Shown piece after piece: positions 1-9,903 of a stretch of 51,234 bases of DNA. Made by a program: the position numbers and the translations under genes. The notes below the pieces were generated by a model. It was given only the letters and a program-made list of their open reading frames with translations, made no database searches and was not told where the DNA came from. The stretch covers positions 1 to 51,234 of the forward strand of contig NZ_JBNFVY010000016.1 of the NCBI RefSeq assembly GCF_049943335.1, written 5' to 3'. Position 1 is the first letter of the stretch. Each line of letters begins with the position of its first letter. Origin of the DNA: JBNFVY01 sp049943335. Its GTDB lineage: Bacteria > Pseudomonadota > Alphaproteobacteria > Rhodobacterales > Rhodobacteraceae.

Positions 1-249
1 CGCGCCGGCCGCGGCGCGCAGGGCGTCGATCAGGCGCGCTTCGGCGCCCTGGCTCAGCACCGAAGGATCGACATCCAACGCGCGGGACAGATCAACCAGC
101 AGTTTACCGCCGATTCTGCGCCGGTTGTGTTCGATCAGGTTCAGGTAGGCCGGCGATATGCCGACCTGTTTGGCCAGCTGGGATTGCTTGAGCGCCAACA
201 TCTGGCGCCGCTCGCGCAGACGCGATCCGACATGGGTTCTTCGCGGCAC
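1..249 (-). CDS. XRE-family regulator, short-chain acyl-CoA regulator type (3' end outside window)
   Basis: N-terminal 83 residues of a DNA-binding regulator; the rest lies beyond position 1. The start is a GTG at 247-249 preceded by an AAGGAGA ribosome site. Residues 7-60 form a Cro/C1-type helix-turn-helix, with QSQLAKQVGISPAYLNLIE as the two recognition helices and an RRRIGG stretch after it. This opening is typical of the ScfR/RamB/PrpC-regulator group, whose C-terminal domain senses acyl-CoA or short-chain fatty acid status; that domain cannot be seen here, so the subgroup is an inference. It is transcribed away from an ABC importer and acs, which fits control of carboxylate uptake and activation. 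Confidence 0.8.
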   Translation of the reverse strand, partial: MPRRTHVGSRLRERRQMLALKQSQLAKQVGISPAYLNLIEHNRRRIGGKLLVDLSRALDVDPSVLSQGAEARLIDALRAAAGA

Positions 250-303
250 GGGATTCTCCTTTGCAACCAAGCCGTTTCTGCACCTGCAAGAAAACTTATT
301 TAC

Positions 304-374
304 AAAATTCGCGGCTCTACTGTGTAAAAATTAACTGAATAAACGTTTCAACAAAAGCACTTGTTGCGAATTTT
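304..374. promoter_or_regulatory. Candidate operator: inverted repeat in the divergent promoter region
   Basis: The 226 bases between the XRE gene and the ABC substrate-binding gene are AT-rich compared with their surroundings. AAAATTCGC at 304-312 is exactly inverted as GCGAATTTT at 366-374, 53 bases apart. A TTTGCAA sits at 260-266 and the right arm is within TTGCGAATTTTTC. TTTGCAA-like half-sites are known for RamB/ScfR-type regulators, so autoregulation plus control of the importer-acs operon is plausible. No clear -35/-10 pair was assigned. Confidence 0.4.
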
Positions 375-475
375 TCAAAGCGGACCCATGATCCAGCACA
401 TCCTGTAAAAGGGGCGCGCCGGGCCGTGGTAAGGGAGAGCCACCCAGCGCGATCAAATCTATTGGGAGGATATTC

Positions 476-1816
476 ATGTCCAAATCTGATCTCACGCGTC
501 GCGGCGTTCTCAAGACCGGGGCAATCGCAGGCGCGGGTGTCGCGCTGCCGACCATCTTTACGTCGGGGGCCAACGCCTTCACCAACGAACCCACCGGCGG
601 GTCGGTAACGCTGGGCTTCAACGTGCCCCAGTCCGGACCCTACGCTGACGAAGGCGCCGACGAACTGCGCGCCTACCAGCTGGCGGTCGAACACCTGAAC
701 GGCGGCGGCGACGGCGGCATGCTGAACACCTTTTCGTCCAGCGCGCTGGAAGGGGCCGGCATTCTGGGCAAAAAGGTCGAATTCGTGACCGGTGACACCC
801 AGACCAAATCGGACGCAGCCCGCGCATCGGCCAAGTCGATGATCGAAAAAGACAACGCGATCATGATCACCGGCGGCTCGTCTTCGGGCGTGGCGGTTGC
901 GGTGCAGGGATTGTGCCAGGAAGCTGGCGTGATCTTCATGGCCGGTCTGACCCACTCGAACGACACCACGGGCAAGGACAAGAAGGCCAACGGTTTCCGC
1001 CACTTCTTCAACGCCTACATGTCGGGCGCTGCGCTGGCCCCCGTGCTGGCCGCACGCTACGGCAAGGACCGCAAGGCCTATCACCTGACCGCCGACTACA
1101 CCTGGGGCTGGACGCAGGAAGAATCGATCAAGGCCGCAACCGAGGCCCTGGGCTGGGAAACCGTCAACACGGTCAAGACGCCGCTGACGCAGACCGACTT
1201 TTCGTCCTATATCACGCCGGTTCTGCAAACAGACGCCGACGTCCTGATCCTGAACCACTACGGCGGCAACATGGTCAATTCGCTGACCAACGCGGTTCAG
1301 TTCGGCCTGAAGAACAAGCAGGTCAACGGCAAGAACTTTGAAATCGTCGTGCCGCTCTATTCGCGTCTGATGGCGCGCGGTGCGGGCGAAAACGTCAAGG
1401 GCATCCTGGGCTCGACCGCCTGGCACTGGTCGCTGCAGGACGAAGGTTCGAAAGCGTTCGTAAAATCCTTCGGGACCAAATACGGCTTCCCGCCCAGCCA
1501 GGCCGCGCACACCTGCTATGTGCAGACGCTGCTCTATGCCGATGCCGTGACACGCGCGGGGTCGTTCAACCCCTGCGCCGTCGGCGAAGCCCTGGAAGGG
1601 TTCGAATTCGACGGGATGGGCAACGGCAAGACCCTGTATCGCGCCGAAGACCACCAGTGCTTCAAGGATGTGCTGGTCGTGCAGGGTAAAGAGAACCCGG
1701 ACAATGAATTCGACCTTCTCGAAGTTGTCGAAGTCACCCCGGTCGACCAGGTCACCTACGAACCGGACCACCCGATGTTCGCGGGCGGGAACCTGGGCAC
1801 CTGTAACGCCGGCTGA
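476..1816 (+). CDS. ABC transporter substrate-binding protein, branched-chain/urea type, Tat-exported
   Basis: A 446-residue periplasmic binding protein of the type I (LivK/UrtA-like) fold. The start follows a GGGAGGA ribosome site. Residues 7-13 (TRRGVLK) are a twin-arginine motif followed by a hydrophobic stretch and a likely cleavage after residue 34, so it is exported folded. It heads a five-gene set with two permeases, two ATPases and acs. The ligand is not evident from sequence: the family takes branched-chain amino acids, urea, amides and aromatic or short carboxylates. The co-transcribed acs and the ScfR-like regulator argue for a carboxylate rather than leucine; this is inference. 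Confidence 0.85.
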   Translation: MSKSDLTRRGVLKTGAIAGAGVALPTIFTSGANAFTNEPTGGSVTLGFNVPQSGPYADEGADELRAYQLAVEHLNGGGDGGMLNTFSSSALEGAGILGKKVEFVTGDTQTKSDAARASAKSMIEKDNAIMITGGSSSGVAVAVQGLCQEAGVIFMAGLTHSNDTTGKDKKANGFRHFFNAYMSGAALAPVLAARYGKDRKAYHLTADYTWGWTQEESIKAATEALGWETVNTVKTPLTQTDFSSYITPVLQTDADVLILNHYGGNMVNSLTNAVQFGLKNKQVNGKNFEIVVPLYSRLMARGAGENVKGILGSTAWHWSLQDEGSKAFVKSFGTKYGFPPSQAAHTCYVQTLLYADAVTRAGSFNPCAVGEALEGFEFDGMGNGKTLYRAEDHQCFKDVLVVQGKENPDNEFDLLEVVEVTPVDQVTYEPDHPMFAGGNLGTCNAG

Positions 1817-1830
1817 TCAGCCCGAACATA

Positions 1831-1892
1831 CGGGCCGCGCCCCTGCGCGCGGCCCGCTACGAATGCGACAGGGCCCCAAGGGGACGGCCCTG
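1831..1892 (+). promoter_or_regulatory. Two strong hairpins between binding-protein and permease genes
   Basis: CGGGCCGCGC (1831-1840) is perfectly inverted at 1847-1856 with a 6-base loop, and CAGGGCC (1869-1875) is inverted at 1886-1892. Neither is followed by a T-run, so they are more likely RNA-stabilising or attenuating elements than full terminators. Such structures commonly keep binding-protein mRNA more abundant than that of the membrane components. Confidence 0.55.
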
Positions 1893-1929
1893 ACCGGCAT
1901 TCTTAACTCAAAACAAACGAGTGGGGACC

Positions 1930-2961
1930 ATGGACGCGATCCTTCTTCAAATCCTCAACGGGCTTGATAAAGGCTCGGCCTATGCGCTGATTGCGCTTGG
2001 GCTGACGCTGATTTTCGGCACGTTGGGCGTCGTCAACTTTGCGCATGGCGCATTGTTCATGATCGGCGCGTTTTGCGCGGTGACGCTGCAAAAAATCCTG
2101 AGCCTGTCGAAAGTCACGCTGGATCCAACCAAAACCGACTTTCTGGGCAACCCGGCCAAGGTAAAAACGCCCTATGTCGAAAGCTGGTTCGGCCCTGAAA
2201 TGGGCGCCGCCATCATCGACTGGTCGGTCCCACTTGCCATCATCTTTGCAATCCCCGTGATGCTGATCGTCGGCTACGTGATGGAGCGCGGGCTGATCAA
2301 GCATTTCTACAAGCGTCCCCACGCCGACCAGATCCTTGTGACCTTCGGTCTGGCCATCGTGCTGCAAGAGATCGTCAAACACATCTACGGCGCCAACCCG
2401 ATCCCGACCGGCGCGCCCGACGCGTTCATCGGATCGTTCGATTTCGGCGTGCTGCTGGGGTTCGATCCGAACACGATCATCTACCCCTACTGGCGCCTGG
2501 TCTACTTTGTCTTCGCCGCGCTGGTCATTGGCGGTGTGTTCGCCTTCCTGCAGCTGACCACCTTCGGGATGGTCGTGCGCGCCGGGATGGCCGATCGCGA
2601 AACCGTCGGCCTGCTGGGCATCGACATCGACAAGCGCTTTACCATCATGTTCGGCATCGCCGCCGCCGTGGCGGGATTGGCGGGCGTGATGTACGCGCCG
2701 ATCAATTCGCCCAACTACCATATGGGCATGGATTTCCTTGTGCTGTCCTTCGTGGTGGTGGTCGTGGGCGGCATGGGCAGCCTGCCCGGCGCCGTTCTGG
2801 CCGGATTTCTTCTGGGGATCCTGGAAAGCTTTGCCTCGATGAACTGGATCAAGGATCTCGTTCCCGGAATCGACCAGATCATCATCTACCTTGTTGCCAT
2901 TCTGATCCTGCTGACCCGTCCGCGCGGGCTGATGGGGCGCAAGGGCGTGATGGAGGAATAA
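1930..2961 (+). CDS. Branched-chain-type ABC transporter permease (LivH-like)
   Basis: A 343-residue inner-membrane permease with about eight hydrophobic segments, opening with the typical LivH N-terminus (ILNGLDKGSAYALIALGLTL) and carrying the NFAHGALFMIG stretch. The ATG at 1930 is preferred; an in-frame GTG at 1921 overlaps the GGGG that probably serves as ribosome site. The EAA-type coupling region is around NRETVGLLGIDID-like residues 220-235. It would pair with the following LivM-like protein to form the channel. There are 112 bases of hairpin-containing DNA upstream and 3 bases to the next gene. Confidence 0.9.
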   Translation: MDAILLQILNGLDKGSAYALIALGLTLIFGTLGVVNFAHGALFMIGAFCAVTLQKILSLSKVTLDPTKTDFLGNPAKVKTPYVESWFGPEMGAAIIDWSVPLAIIFAIPVMLIVGYVMERGLIKHFYKRPHADQILVTFGLAIVLQEIVKHIYGANPIPTGAPDAFIGSFDFGVLLGFDPNTIIYPYWRLVYFVFAALVIGGVFAFLQLTTFGMVVRAGMADRETVGLLGIDIDKRFTIMFGIAAAVAGLAGVMYAPINSPNYHMGMDFLVLSFVVVVVGGMGSLPGAVLAGFLLGILESFASMNWIKDLVPGIDQIIIYLVAILILLTRPRGLMGRKGVMEE

Positions 2962-2964
2962 GAC

Positions 2965-4161
2965 ATGCTCGGACTCAATCCAAAAGACACCAAATTCCTT
3001 TTTATCGTCATCGCGTTGACCCTGTTCACGCCGTTCATCCTGCAACCCTTTCCGGCGGCGTCGGGGATGGCCCAGTTCAACGCGGGCTACCCCGACCTGA
3101 TGCAGCGGATCGCGATCTTTGGCATCTTTGCCATCGGGTTCAACATCCTGTTCGGGCTGACCGGCTATCTGTCCTTTGGCCATGCGACCTTTCTGGGGAT
3201 CGGCTCTTATGCGGCGGTCTGGATGTTCAAACTGCTCAGCATGAACATCATTCCCGCGCTGATCCTTGCGGTGGTGGTGTCGGGGCTGTTCGCGCTGGTG
3301 ATCGGCTATATTTCGCTGCGCCGCGCGGGGATCTACTTTTCGATCCTGACGCTGGCCTTCGCGCAGATGTCCTTTGCGCTGGCCTATTCGGTGCTGACGC
3401 CGCTGACCAACGGGGAAACCGGGCTGCAGCTGGCGCTGGACGATCCGCGCATCCTGGACGGGGCCAGTGACGCCGGATCGCTGCCCGTGACCAACCTGTT
3501 CGGGGTGGCGATGAATTCGGCCCAGACCGTCGCGGTCGGCCCGTGGCAGTTCACCTTTTCGGTGGGCTATTATGTCTGCGCGGTAATGGCGATCGTGGCC
3601 TTTTACCTGTCCCTGCGCATCTTTCGTTCGCCCTTCGGGCTAATGCTGCGGGCGGTCAAATCGAACCAGCAACGCATGAACTATACCGGGCTGAACACCC
3701 GCCCCTACACCCTTGCGGCATTCGTGATTTCGGGGATGTACGCGGGGCTGGCCGGCGGTCTGCTGGCGTCGATGGATCCGCTGGCCGGGGCCGAACGGAT
3801 GCAGTGGACCGCATCGGGCGAGGTGGTCATCATGACCATTCTTGGCGGCGCGGGCACGTTGCTGGGCCCGGTGCTGGGCGCGGGCGTCATCAGGTATCTG
3901 GAAAACATCTTTTCCAAGATCGACAAGGCGGTGCTGCACGGCTGGTTCGAATGGATGCCCGATGGGCTTGAAGATCCGCTGGTCGCCGTCATTTCCCAGT
4001 TCACCGGCAAGGGCTGGCACCTGACCATGGGCCTGCTGTTCATGCTGGTGGTGATCTTCCTGCCCGGCGGGCTGATCGAAGGGGGCCAGCGTCTGCGCCG
4101 AGCCTTCAGCCGCAAAGGCAAGAATGTCGATGCAAACACCGCCCCCACGGCGGCCGAATAA
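2965..4161 (+). CDS. Branched-chain-type ABC transporter permease (LivM-like)
   Basis: A 398-residue inner-membrane permease, the heterodimer partner of the LivH-like protein. It shows the LivM hallmark LFGLTGYLSFGHATFLGIG near residues 55-75 and an EAA-like loop (MLRAVKSNQQRM) near residue 228. It is somewhat longer than typical LivM because of an extended periplasmic loop around residues 155-185 and a hydrophilic insertion between residues 315 and 350. The start follows GGAGGAA overlapping the previous stop region, so translation is coupled. Confidence 0.9.
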   Translation: MLGLNPKDTKFLFIVIALTLFTPFILQPFPAASGMAQFNAGYPDLMQRIAIFGIFAIGFNILFGLTGYLSFGHATFLGIGSYAAVWMFKLLSMNIIPALILAVVVSGLFALVIGYISLRRAGIYFSILTLAFAQMSFALAYSVLTPLTNGETGLQLALDDPRILDGASDAGSLPVTNLFGVAMNSAQTVAVGPWQFTFSVGYYVCAVMAIVAFYLSLRIFRSPFGLMLRAVKSNQQRMNYTGLNTRPYTLAAFVISGMYAGLAGGLLASMDPLAGAERMQWTASGEVVIMTILGGAGTLLGPVLGAGVIRYLENIFSKIDKAVLHGWFEWMPDGLEDPLVAVISQFTGKGWHLTMGLLFMLVVIFLPGGLIEGGQRLRRAFSRKGKNVDANTAPTAAE

Positions 4162-4176
4162 GGGAGGATGTCGAAA

Positions 4177-4932
4177 ATGGGTATTCTCGAAGTCAAAGGC
4201 GTCGGCAAACGGTTCGGCGGTCTGCAAGCCCTGGGCGATGTGAACCTCAGCGTCCAGCAGAACACGGTCCATGCGATCATCGGCCCCAACGGGGCGGGCA
4301 AATCGACCCTGCTCAACTGCCTTGTCGGCAAGCTGATCCCCGACACCGGATCGGTCATGTTCGACGGGCAGTCGGTGCTGGGGCGCAAGCCCTACGAAAT
4401 CAACCAGATGGGCATTTCGCGCGTGTTCCAGACACCGGAAATCTTCGGTGACCTGACGGTGATGGAAAACGTGCTGATCCCCTGCTTTGCCAAGCGTGAC
4501 GGTGCCTTCCGCCTGCATGCCATCGGCACTGTCGAGGCAGAAGGCGACATGGTCGAACAGGCCGAGCAGATGCTGATGGATGTCAGCATGCTGGAAAAGC
4601 GCCACATGCACGCCGCGTCGCTGTCACGCGGCGACAAGCGGCGGCTGGAAATGGCGATGTGCCTTGTCCAGCAACCCAAGCTGCTGCTGCTGGACGAACC
4701 GACGGCCGGCATGGCGCGGGCCGATACCAACAACACCATCGACCTGCTCAAGGAAATCAAACAAAAGCGCGACATCACCATGGCCATCATTGAACATGAC
4801 ATGCATGTGGTGTTCTCTCTGGCCGAGCGCATCACCGTCCTGGCCCAGGGCACGCCCCTGGTCGAAGACACCCCCGAGAACATCAAGGGGCATCCCAAAG
4901 TACGGGAAGCCTATCTGGGCGAAGCGCATTAA
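4177..4932 (+). CDS. ABC transporter ATP-binding protein (LivG-like)
   Basis: A 251-residue cytoplasmic ATPase. Walker A GPNGAGKST lies at residues 36-44 and Walker B LLLLDEP at 169-175, with an H-loop IEHDMHVV. The signature motif is LSRGDKRRLEMA (149-160), so the usual LSGGQ/E is altered to LSRGD. A GGGAGGA ribosome site at 4162-4168 gives an 8-base spacing to the ATG at 4177; an upstream in-frame ATG at 4168 overlaps that site and is less likely. It would pair with the next gene's ATPase, which has a canonical signature. Confidence 0.9.
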   Translation: MGILEVKGVGKRFGGLQALGDVNLSVQQNTVHAIIGPNGAGKSTLLNCLVGKLIPDTGSVMFDGQSVLGRKPYEINQMGISRVFQTPEIFGDLTVMENVLIPCFAKRDGAFRLHAIGTVEAEGDMVEQAEQMLMDVSMLEKRHMHAASLSRGDKRRLEMAMCLVQQPKLLLLDEPTAGMARADTNNTIDLLKEIKQKRDITMAIIEHDMHVVFSLAERITVLAQGTPLVEDTPENIKGHPKVREAYLGEAH

Positions 4933-4943
4933 AAGGGTACACC

Positions 4944-5693
4944 ATGGCTGAAGCATTCAACATACACGCCAACAACGCCGAAACCGCGCCGGTCTATTTT
5001 TCGGTCTGGGACATCCACGCCTATTACGGCGAAAGCTATATCGTGCAGGGCGTCACCTTTAACGTCCACGAAGGTGAAATCCTGGCGCTTCTCGGGCGTA
5101 ACGGGGCGGGCAAGACATCGACCCTGCGCGCCATCGCCCGGCTGGACGATCCGCGCATCACCAAGGGCGAAATCTGGCTGGATCACCAGCCGCTGCATGA
5201 CAAACGGGCGCATGAAGCATCGGCGGCCGGCATTTCGCTGGTCCCCGAGGATCGGCGGATCATCCCCGGCCTGACGGTCGAAGAAAACCTGCAACTGGCC
5301 CAGATCGCCCCGCCCATCGGCTGGTCGCTGGACCGGATCTACGATCTGTTCCCGCGCCTGAAGGAACGACGCAAGCAAGAAGGCGTGACACTGTCGGGCG
5401 GCGAACAGCAGATGCTGGCGATTGCGCGCGCGCTGGCGCGTGACATCAAGGTGCTTTTGCTAGATGAACCCTATGAGGGGCTGGCCCCCGTCATCGTGGA
5501 TGAAATAGAAAAAACGCTCAACATCATCAAAGAGCAGGGTATAACCACCGTGATCGTCGAACAGAACGCTGTGCGGGCGCTGGAACTGGCCGACCGGGCC
5601 GTGATCCTGGACACAGGCACCGTGGTCTTCGACGGCTCGGCCAAGGAAGTGCTCGAAAACGAAAAACTACGCGCCGAATACCTGGCCATCTAA
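4944..5693 (+). CDS. ABC transporter ATP-binding protein (LivF-like)
   Basis: A 249-residue ATPase with Walker A GRNGAGKT at 51-58, signature LSGGEQQ at 140-146 and Walker B LLLDEP at 161-166. The IVEQNA H-region equivalent is typical of LivF. The first 20 residues are an extra tail compared with standard LivF. It completes a two-permease, two-ATPase importer with the preceding genes. The gap to acs is 30 bases and holds only a ribosome site, so acs is probably on the same transcript. Confidence 0.9.
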   Translation: MAEAFNIHANNAETAPVYFSVWDIHAYYGESYIVQGVTFNVHEGEILALLGRNGAGKTSTLRAIARLDDPRITKGEIWLDHQPLHDKRAHEASAAGISLVPEDRRIIPGLTVEENLQLAQIAPPIGWSLDRIYDLFPRLKERRKQEGVTLSGGEQQMLAIARALARDIKVLLLDEPYEGLAPVIVDEIEKTLNIIKEQGITTVIVEQNAVRALELADRAVILDTGTVVFDGSAKEVLENEKLRAEYLAI

Positions 5694-5723
5694 GGCCCGG
5701 CGCATCATAGCGGGAGGAGCAAA

Positions 5724-7682
<1,959 letters not shown>

Positions 7683-7717
7683 TCCGGGGCCCATCCGCCC
7701 GCCACAGGCGACCTTTG

Positions 7718-7749
7718 CGCCGCGCCCGACCCACGGGCGCGGCGTTTTC
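7718..7749 (+). terminator. Rho-independent terminator of the importer-acs operon
   Basis: A perfect 10-bp stem, CGCCGCGCCC (7718-7727) with GGGCGCGGCG (7735-7744), a 7-base loop and a TTTT tail. It lies 36 bases after the acs stop codon. Confidence 0.85.
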
Positions 7750-7935
7750 AGTTGCAGCGCGCGCGATCGCAGCTGCCCGACCCCCGCCGACAGCCCGGGC
7801 CATCCGGGCCAGCAAATTCGGGGCCGTGGCAGCCTGGCGCGACCGGCGGCCCTTTGACGGCGCGGCGCCACCTGTCCTTTGCCTCAGGTCCGTTGCCTCA
7901 GGCGCGGCCCCCGGTTCCCCCGTTTTCCCCCGATC

Positions 7936-7966
7936 AACCCGCCCGCCACAGGCCCGGCGGGTTTTG
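7936..7966 (+). terminator. Possible second terminator hairpin
   Basis: An 8-bp stem at 7936-7943 and 7956-7963, followed by TTTT. It may back up the acs terminator. Confidence 0.5.
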
Positions 7967-8128
7967 CCCCGGCCCGCACCGGCAAGACTGCGCCTATCCC
8001 AAGCCATTGGTATCATTCGATTTCACAAAATTTTTGCGTGGCGAAAAAATTTTTGGAACCAATGCGCCCGCCAATTCTTGTTCTGTCAGTAGGTGCTTCG
8101 GCACAGACCACAAAACAGGAGATACAAG

Positions 8129-8797
8129 ATGAACACCCTGACCAAGAGCCTTATGTCCGGCGTTGCAGCGATTGCCCTGCTGACCGTCCCCGCCATCGCC
8201 CAATCGCAAGCCCAGCTGGAAACAGACCAGGTCGAAACAGACGTCGAAACGTCCTTGGATGCCGCCGGCGAAAATATCAAAGACGCCGGCGACGCCACTG
8301 CAGACGCTGCGGGCGACGCCATGCAAGCCACCGAAGACGCGGCTGAAAACGTAAAAGCCGAAACCGCCGAAGCGATGGATCAAACCGGCCAGGCCATTGA
8401 AGGCGCCGCCAACGAAGTCGACCAGGAAGTTGACGAAATCGGCACCGATCTGGCGAATGACTCCACGATGGACACCGACACCAAAGCCGCGTTTGCCGGC
8501 TACACCGTGGCCGATCTGGTCGGCAAGAACGTGCTGTCCGATCAAGGCAATGATGTGGGCGAAATCGATGCCGTCGTCGACATGAACGGTGAAGTCGTGG
8601 CCGTTGTCGGCGTGGGCGGGTTCCTTGGCCTTGGCGAACATGACGTTGCCATCGGGCTGGACAAGATCAACGTGCTCGACGACGACACGCTGCAACTGGT
8701 CGGCTACACCGAAGAAGAACTGGAAACGATGCCCGAGTTTGACGCCGAAATGGCGACCGAGCTTGAGGCAGAAGCCAAGCTGTACGACGACATGTAA
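8129..8797 (+). CDS. Secreted PRC-barrel domain protein with Ala/Asp-rich helical N-terminus
   Basis: A 222-residue protein. Residues 1-25 are a Sec signal peptide ending at AIA/AQA. Residues 30-110 are rich in Ala, Asp and Glu with recurring A-A-E/D-N-V/I-K-type 11-residue spacing, suggesting a long amphipathic helix. Residues 121-195 form a PRC-barrel, with VGKNVLSDQGNDVGEIDAVV as the first strands. PRC-barrel proteins of this type are found in alphaproteobacterial envelopes and are often stress-related; the exact role is unknown. The ATG at 8129 was chosen because the signal peptide starts there and a ribosome site precedes it. It is a single-gene unit with its own terminator. Confidence 0.85.
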   Translation: MNTLTKSLMSGVAAIALLTVPAIAQSQAQLETDQVETDVETSLDAAGENIKDAGDATADAAGDAMQATEDAAENVKAETAEAMDQTGQAIEGAANEVDQEVDEIGTDLANDSTMDTDTKAAFAGYTVADLVGKNVLSDQGNDVGEIDAVVDMNGEVVAVVGVGGFLGLGEHDVAIGLDKINVLDDDTLQLVGYTEEELETMPEFDAEMATELEAEAKLYDDM

Positions 8798-8838
8798 GCG
8801 CGTTTTCCAAACGCCTGAACATGGCTTTCCAAAGGCCA

Positions 8839-8867
8839 AGGGCCGCCCCGACGGGCGGCCCTTTTTC
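8839..8867 (+). terminator. Rho-independent terminator after the PRC-barrel gene
   Basis: AGGGCCGCCC (8839-8848) and GGGCGGCCCT (8853-8862) form a perfect 10-bp stem with a 4-base loop followed by five T residues. It stands between two convergent genes. Confidence 0.92.
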
Positions 8868-8892
8868 GTTTGTTTTCGATAGTTTGGTGCGC

Positions 8893-9876
8893 TTACTTGA
8901 ATGCAGCGTCAGTGATGTCCAGCGTGTAGGCGCCTTCGGGCACCTTGGTGATCACCGGGTCCGATCCACCCGACAGCAGCGAATTCACGGTGCGCTCATA
9001 ATCGGCCACATCCAGGGCGCCGTTCGATCCGGCGGTCAGCTTGGCGACCTCGCGCATCATGCGTTTCTGGTGCTTTTCGGTCTGCGCGCCGGTCTCGTCA
9101 TATTCCAGAACGATTTGCGCGGCCTCGTCGGGGTTTTCCTCGGCGTATTTCCAACCCTTCATCGACGCTTTGACAAAGCGGACCATTTCATCCCGGAATT
9201 CGGGATCTTCCAGGTTTTCTTCCAGCACATACAGCCCGTCTTCCAGGGTGGCGACGCCCTGATCTTCGTACTTGAACGTGACCAGTTCATCTTCGGCGAT
9301 GCCCGCGTCAATGACCTGCCAGTATTCATTATAGGTCATGGTGGAGATGCAATCGGCCTGCTTTTGCAGCAGCGGATCGACGTTAAAGCCCTGTTTCAGC
9401 ACTTCTACGCCGTCATCGCCGCCCTCGGTCGGGATGTTCAGCTGGCTCATCCAGCTGAGGAACGGGTATTCATTGCCAAAGAACCAGACGCCCAGCGTGC
9501 GGCCCTTGAAATCGTCCGGACCGGTGACACCGCTGTCCTTCAGGCAGGTCAGCATCATGCCCGACGCTTTGTACGGCTGGGCGATGTTGACCACCGGCGC
9601 GCCGTTTTCGCGCGCGGCCAGCGCCGATGGCATCCAGTCAACCATCACGTCGGCCCCGCCGCCCAGCAGCACCTGCACCGGCGCGATGTCTGGCCCGCCC
9701 GGCTTGATGGTCACGTTCAGATCCTCGTCTTCGTAGAACCCTTTTTCCAGCGCCACGTAATAGCCCCCGAACTGGGCCTGCGTGACCCATTTCAGCTGCA
9801 ACGTCACATCGTCGGCGGCCAAGGCACCGCTGGCGGCAAAACCACCCGCTGCCGCAAGTGAAATCAGTTTTTTCAT
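8893..9876 (-). CDS. ABC transporter substrate-binding protein, NMT1/THI5-like (pyrimidine-related)
   Basis: A 327-residue periplasmic protein with a signal peptide of 20 residues (ending GALA). After it comes LQLKWVTQAQFGGYYVALEK and a GGADVMVDW segment, the hallmark of the NMT1/THI5-like family that binds pyrimidine or thiamine-precursor compounds. It is the last gene of the leftward pyrimidine operon and lies 27 bases beyond its permease. With dihydropyrimidinase and amidohydrolase on the same transcript, a pyrimidine base, dihydropyrimidine or hydantoin is the likely ligand; thiamine precursors are the main alternative. Confidence 0.87.
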   Translation of the reverse strand: MKKLISLAAAGGFAASGALAADDVTLQLKWVTQAQFGGYYVALEKGFYEDEDLNVTIKPGGPDIAPVQVLLGGGADVMVDWMPSALAARENGAPVVNIAQPYKASGMMLTCLKDSGVTGPDDFKGRTLGVWFFGNEYPFLSWMSQLNIPTEGGDDGVEVLKQGFNVDPLLQKQADCISTMTYNEYWQVIDAGIAEDELVTFKYEDQGVATLEDGLYVLEENLEDPEFRDEMVRFVKASMKGWKYAEENPDEAAQIVLEYDETGAQTEKHQKRMMREVAKLTAGSNGALDVADYERTVNSLLSGGSDPVITKVPEGAYTLDITDAAFK

Positions 9877-9903
9877 GGGTAAGACCTCTCGTTTATTTTG
9901 CGC

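Larger units (their letters stand above)
7683..8128 (+). other. 446-base intergenic region upstream of the PRC-barrel gene
   Basis: After the acs terminator the region holds GC-rich sequence with no credible gene. A second hairpin, AACCCGCC (7936-7943) with GGCGGGTT (7956-7963), runs into a T-tail. An AT-rich stretch at 8024-8057 repeats AAAATTTTT twice and probably forms bent promoter DNA for the next gene, whose ribosome site is ACAGGAGA at 8115-8122. Confidence 0.6.

Noticed and set aside
317..1771. Long leftward reading frame opposite the substrate-binding gene
   Set aside because: It mirrors codon bias of the real gene, has no ribosome site or family motif.
8056..8085. GGAAC as -35 of an EcfG general stress promoter for the PRC-barrel gene
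   Set aside because: The GTT expected for the -10 is about two bases out of place and the match is weak.
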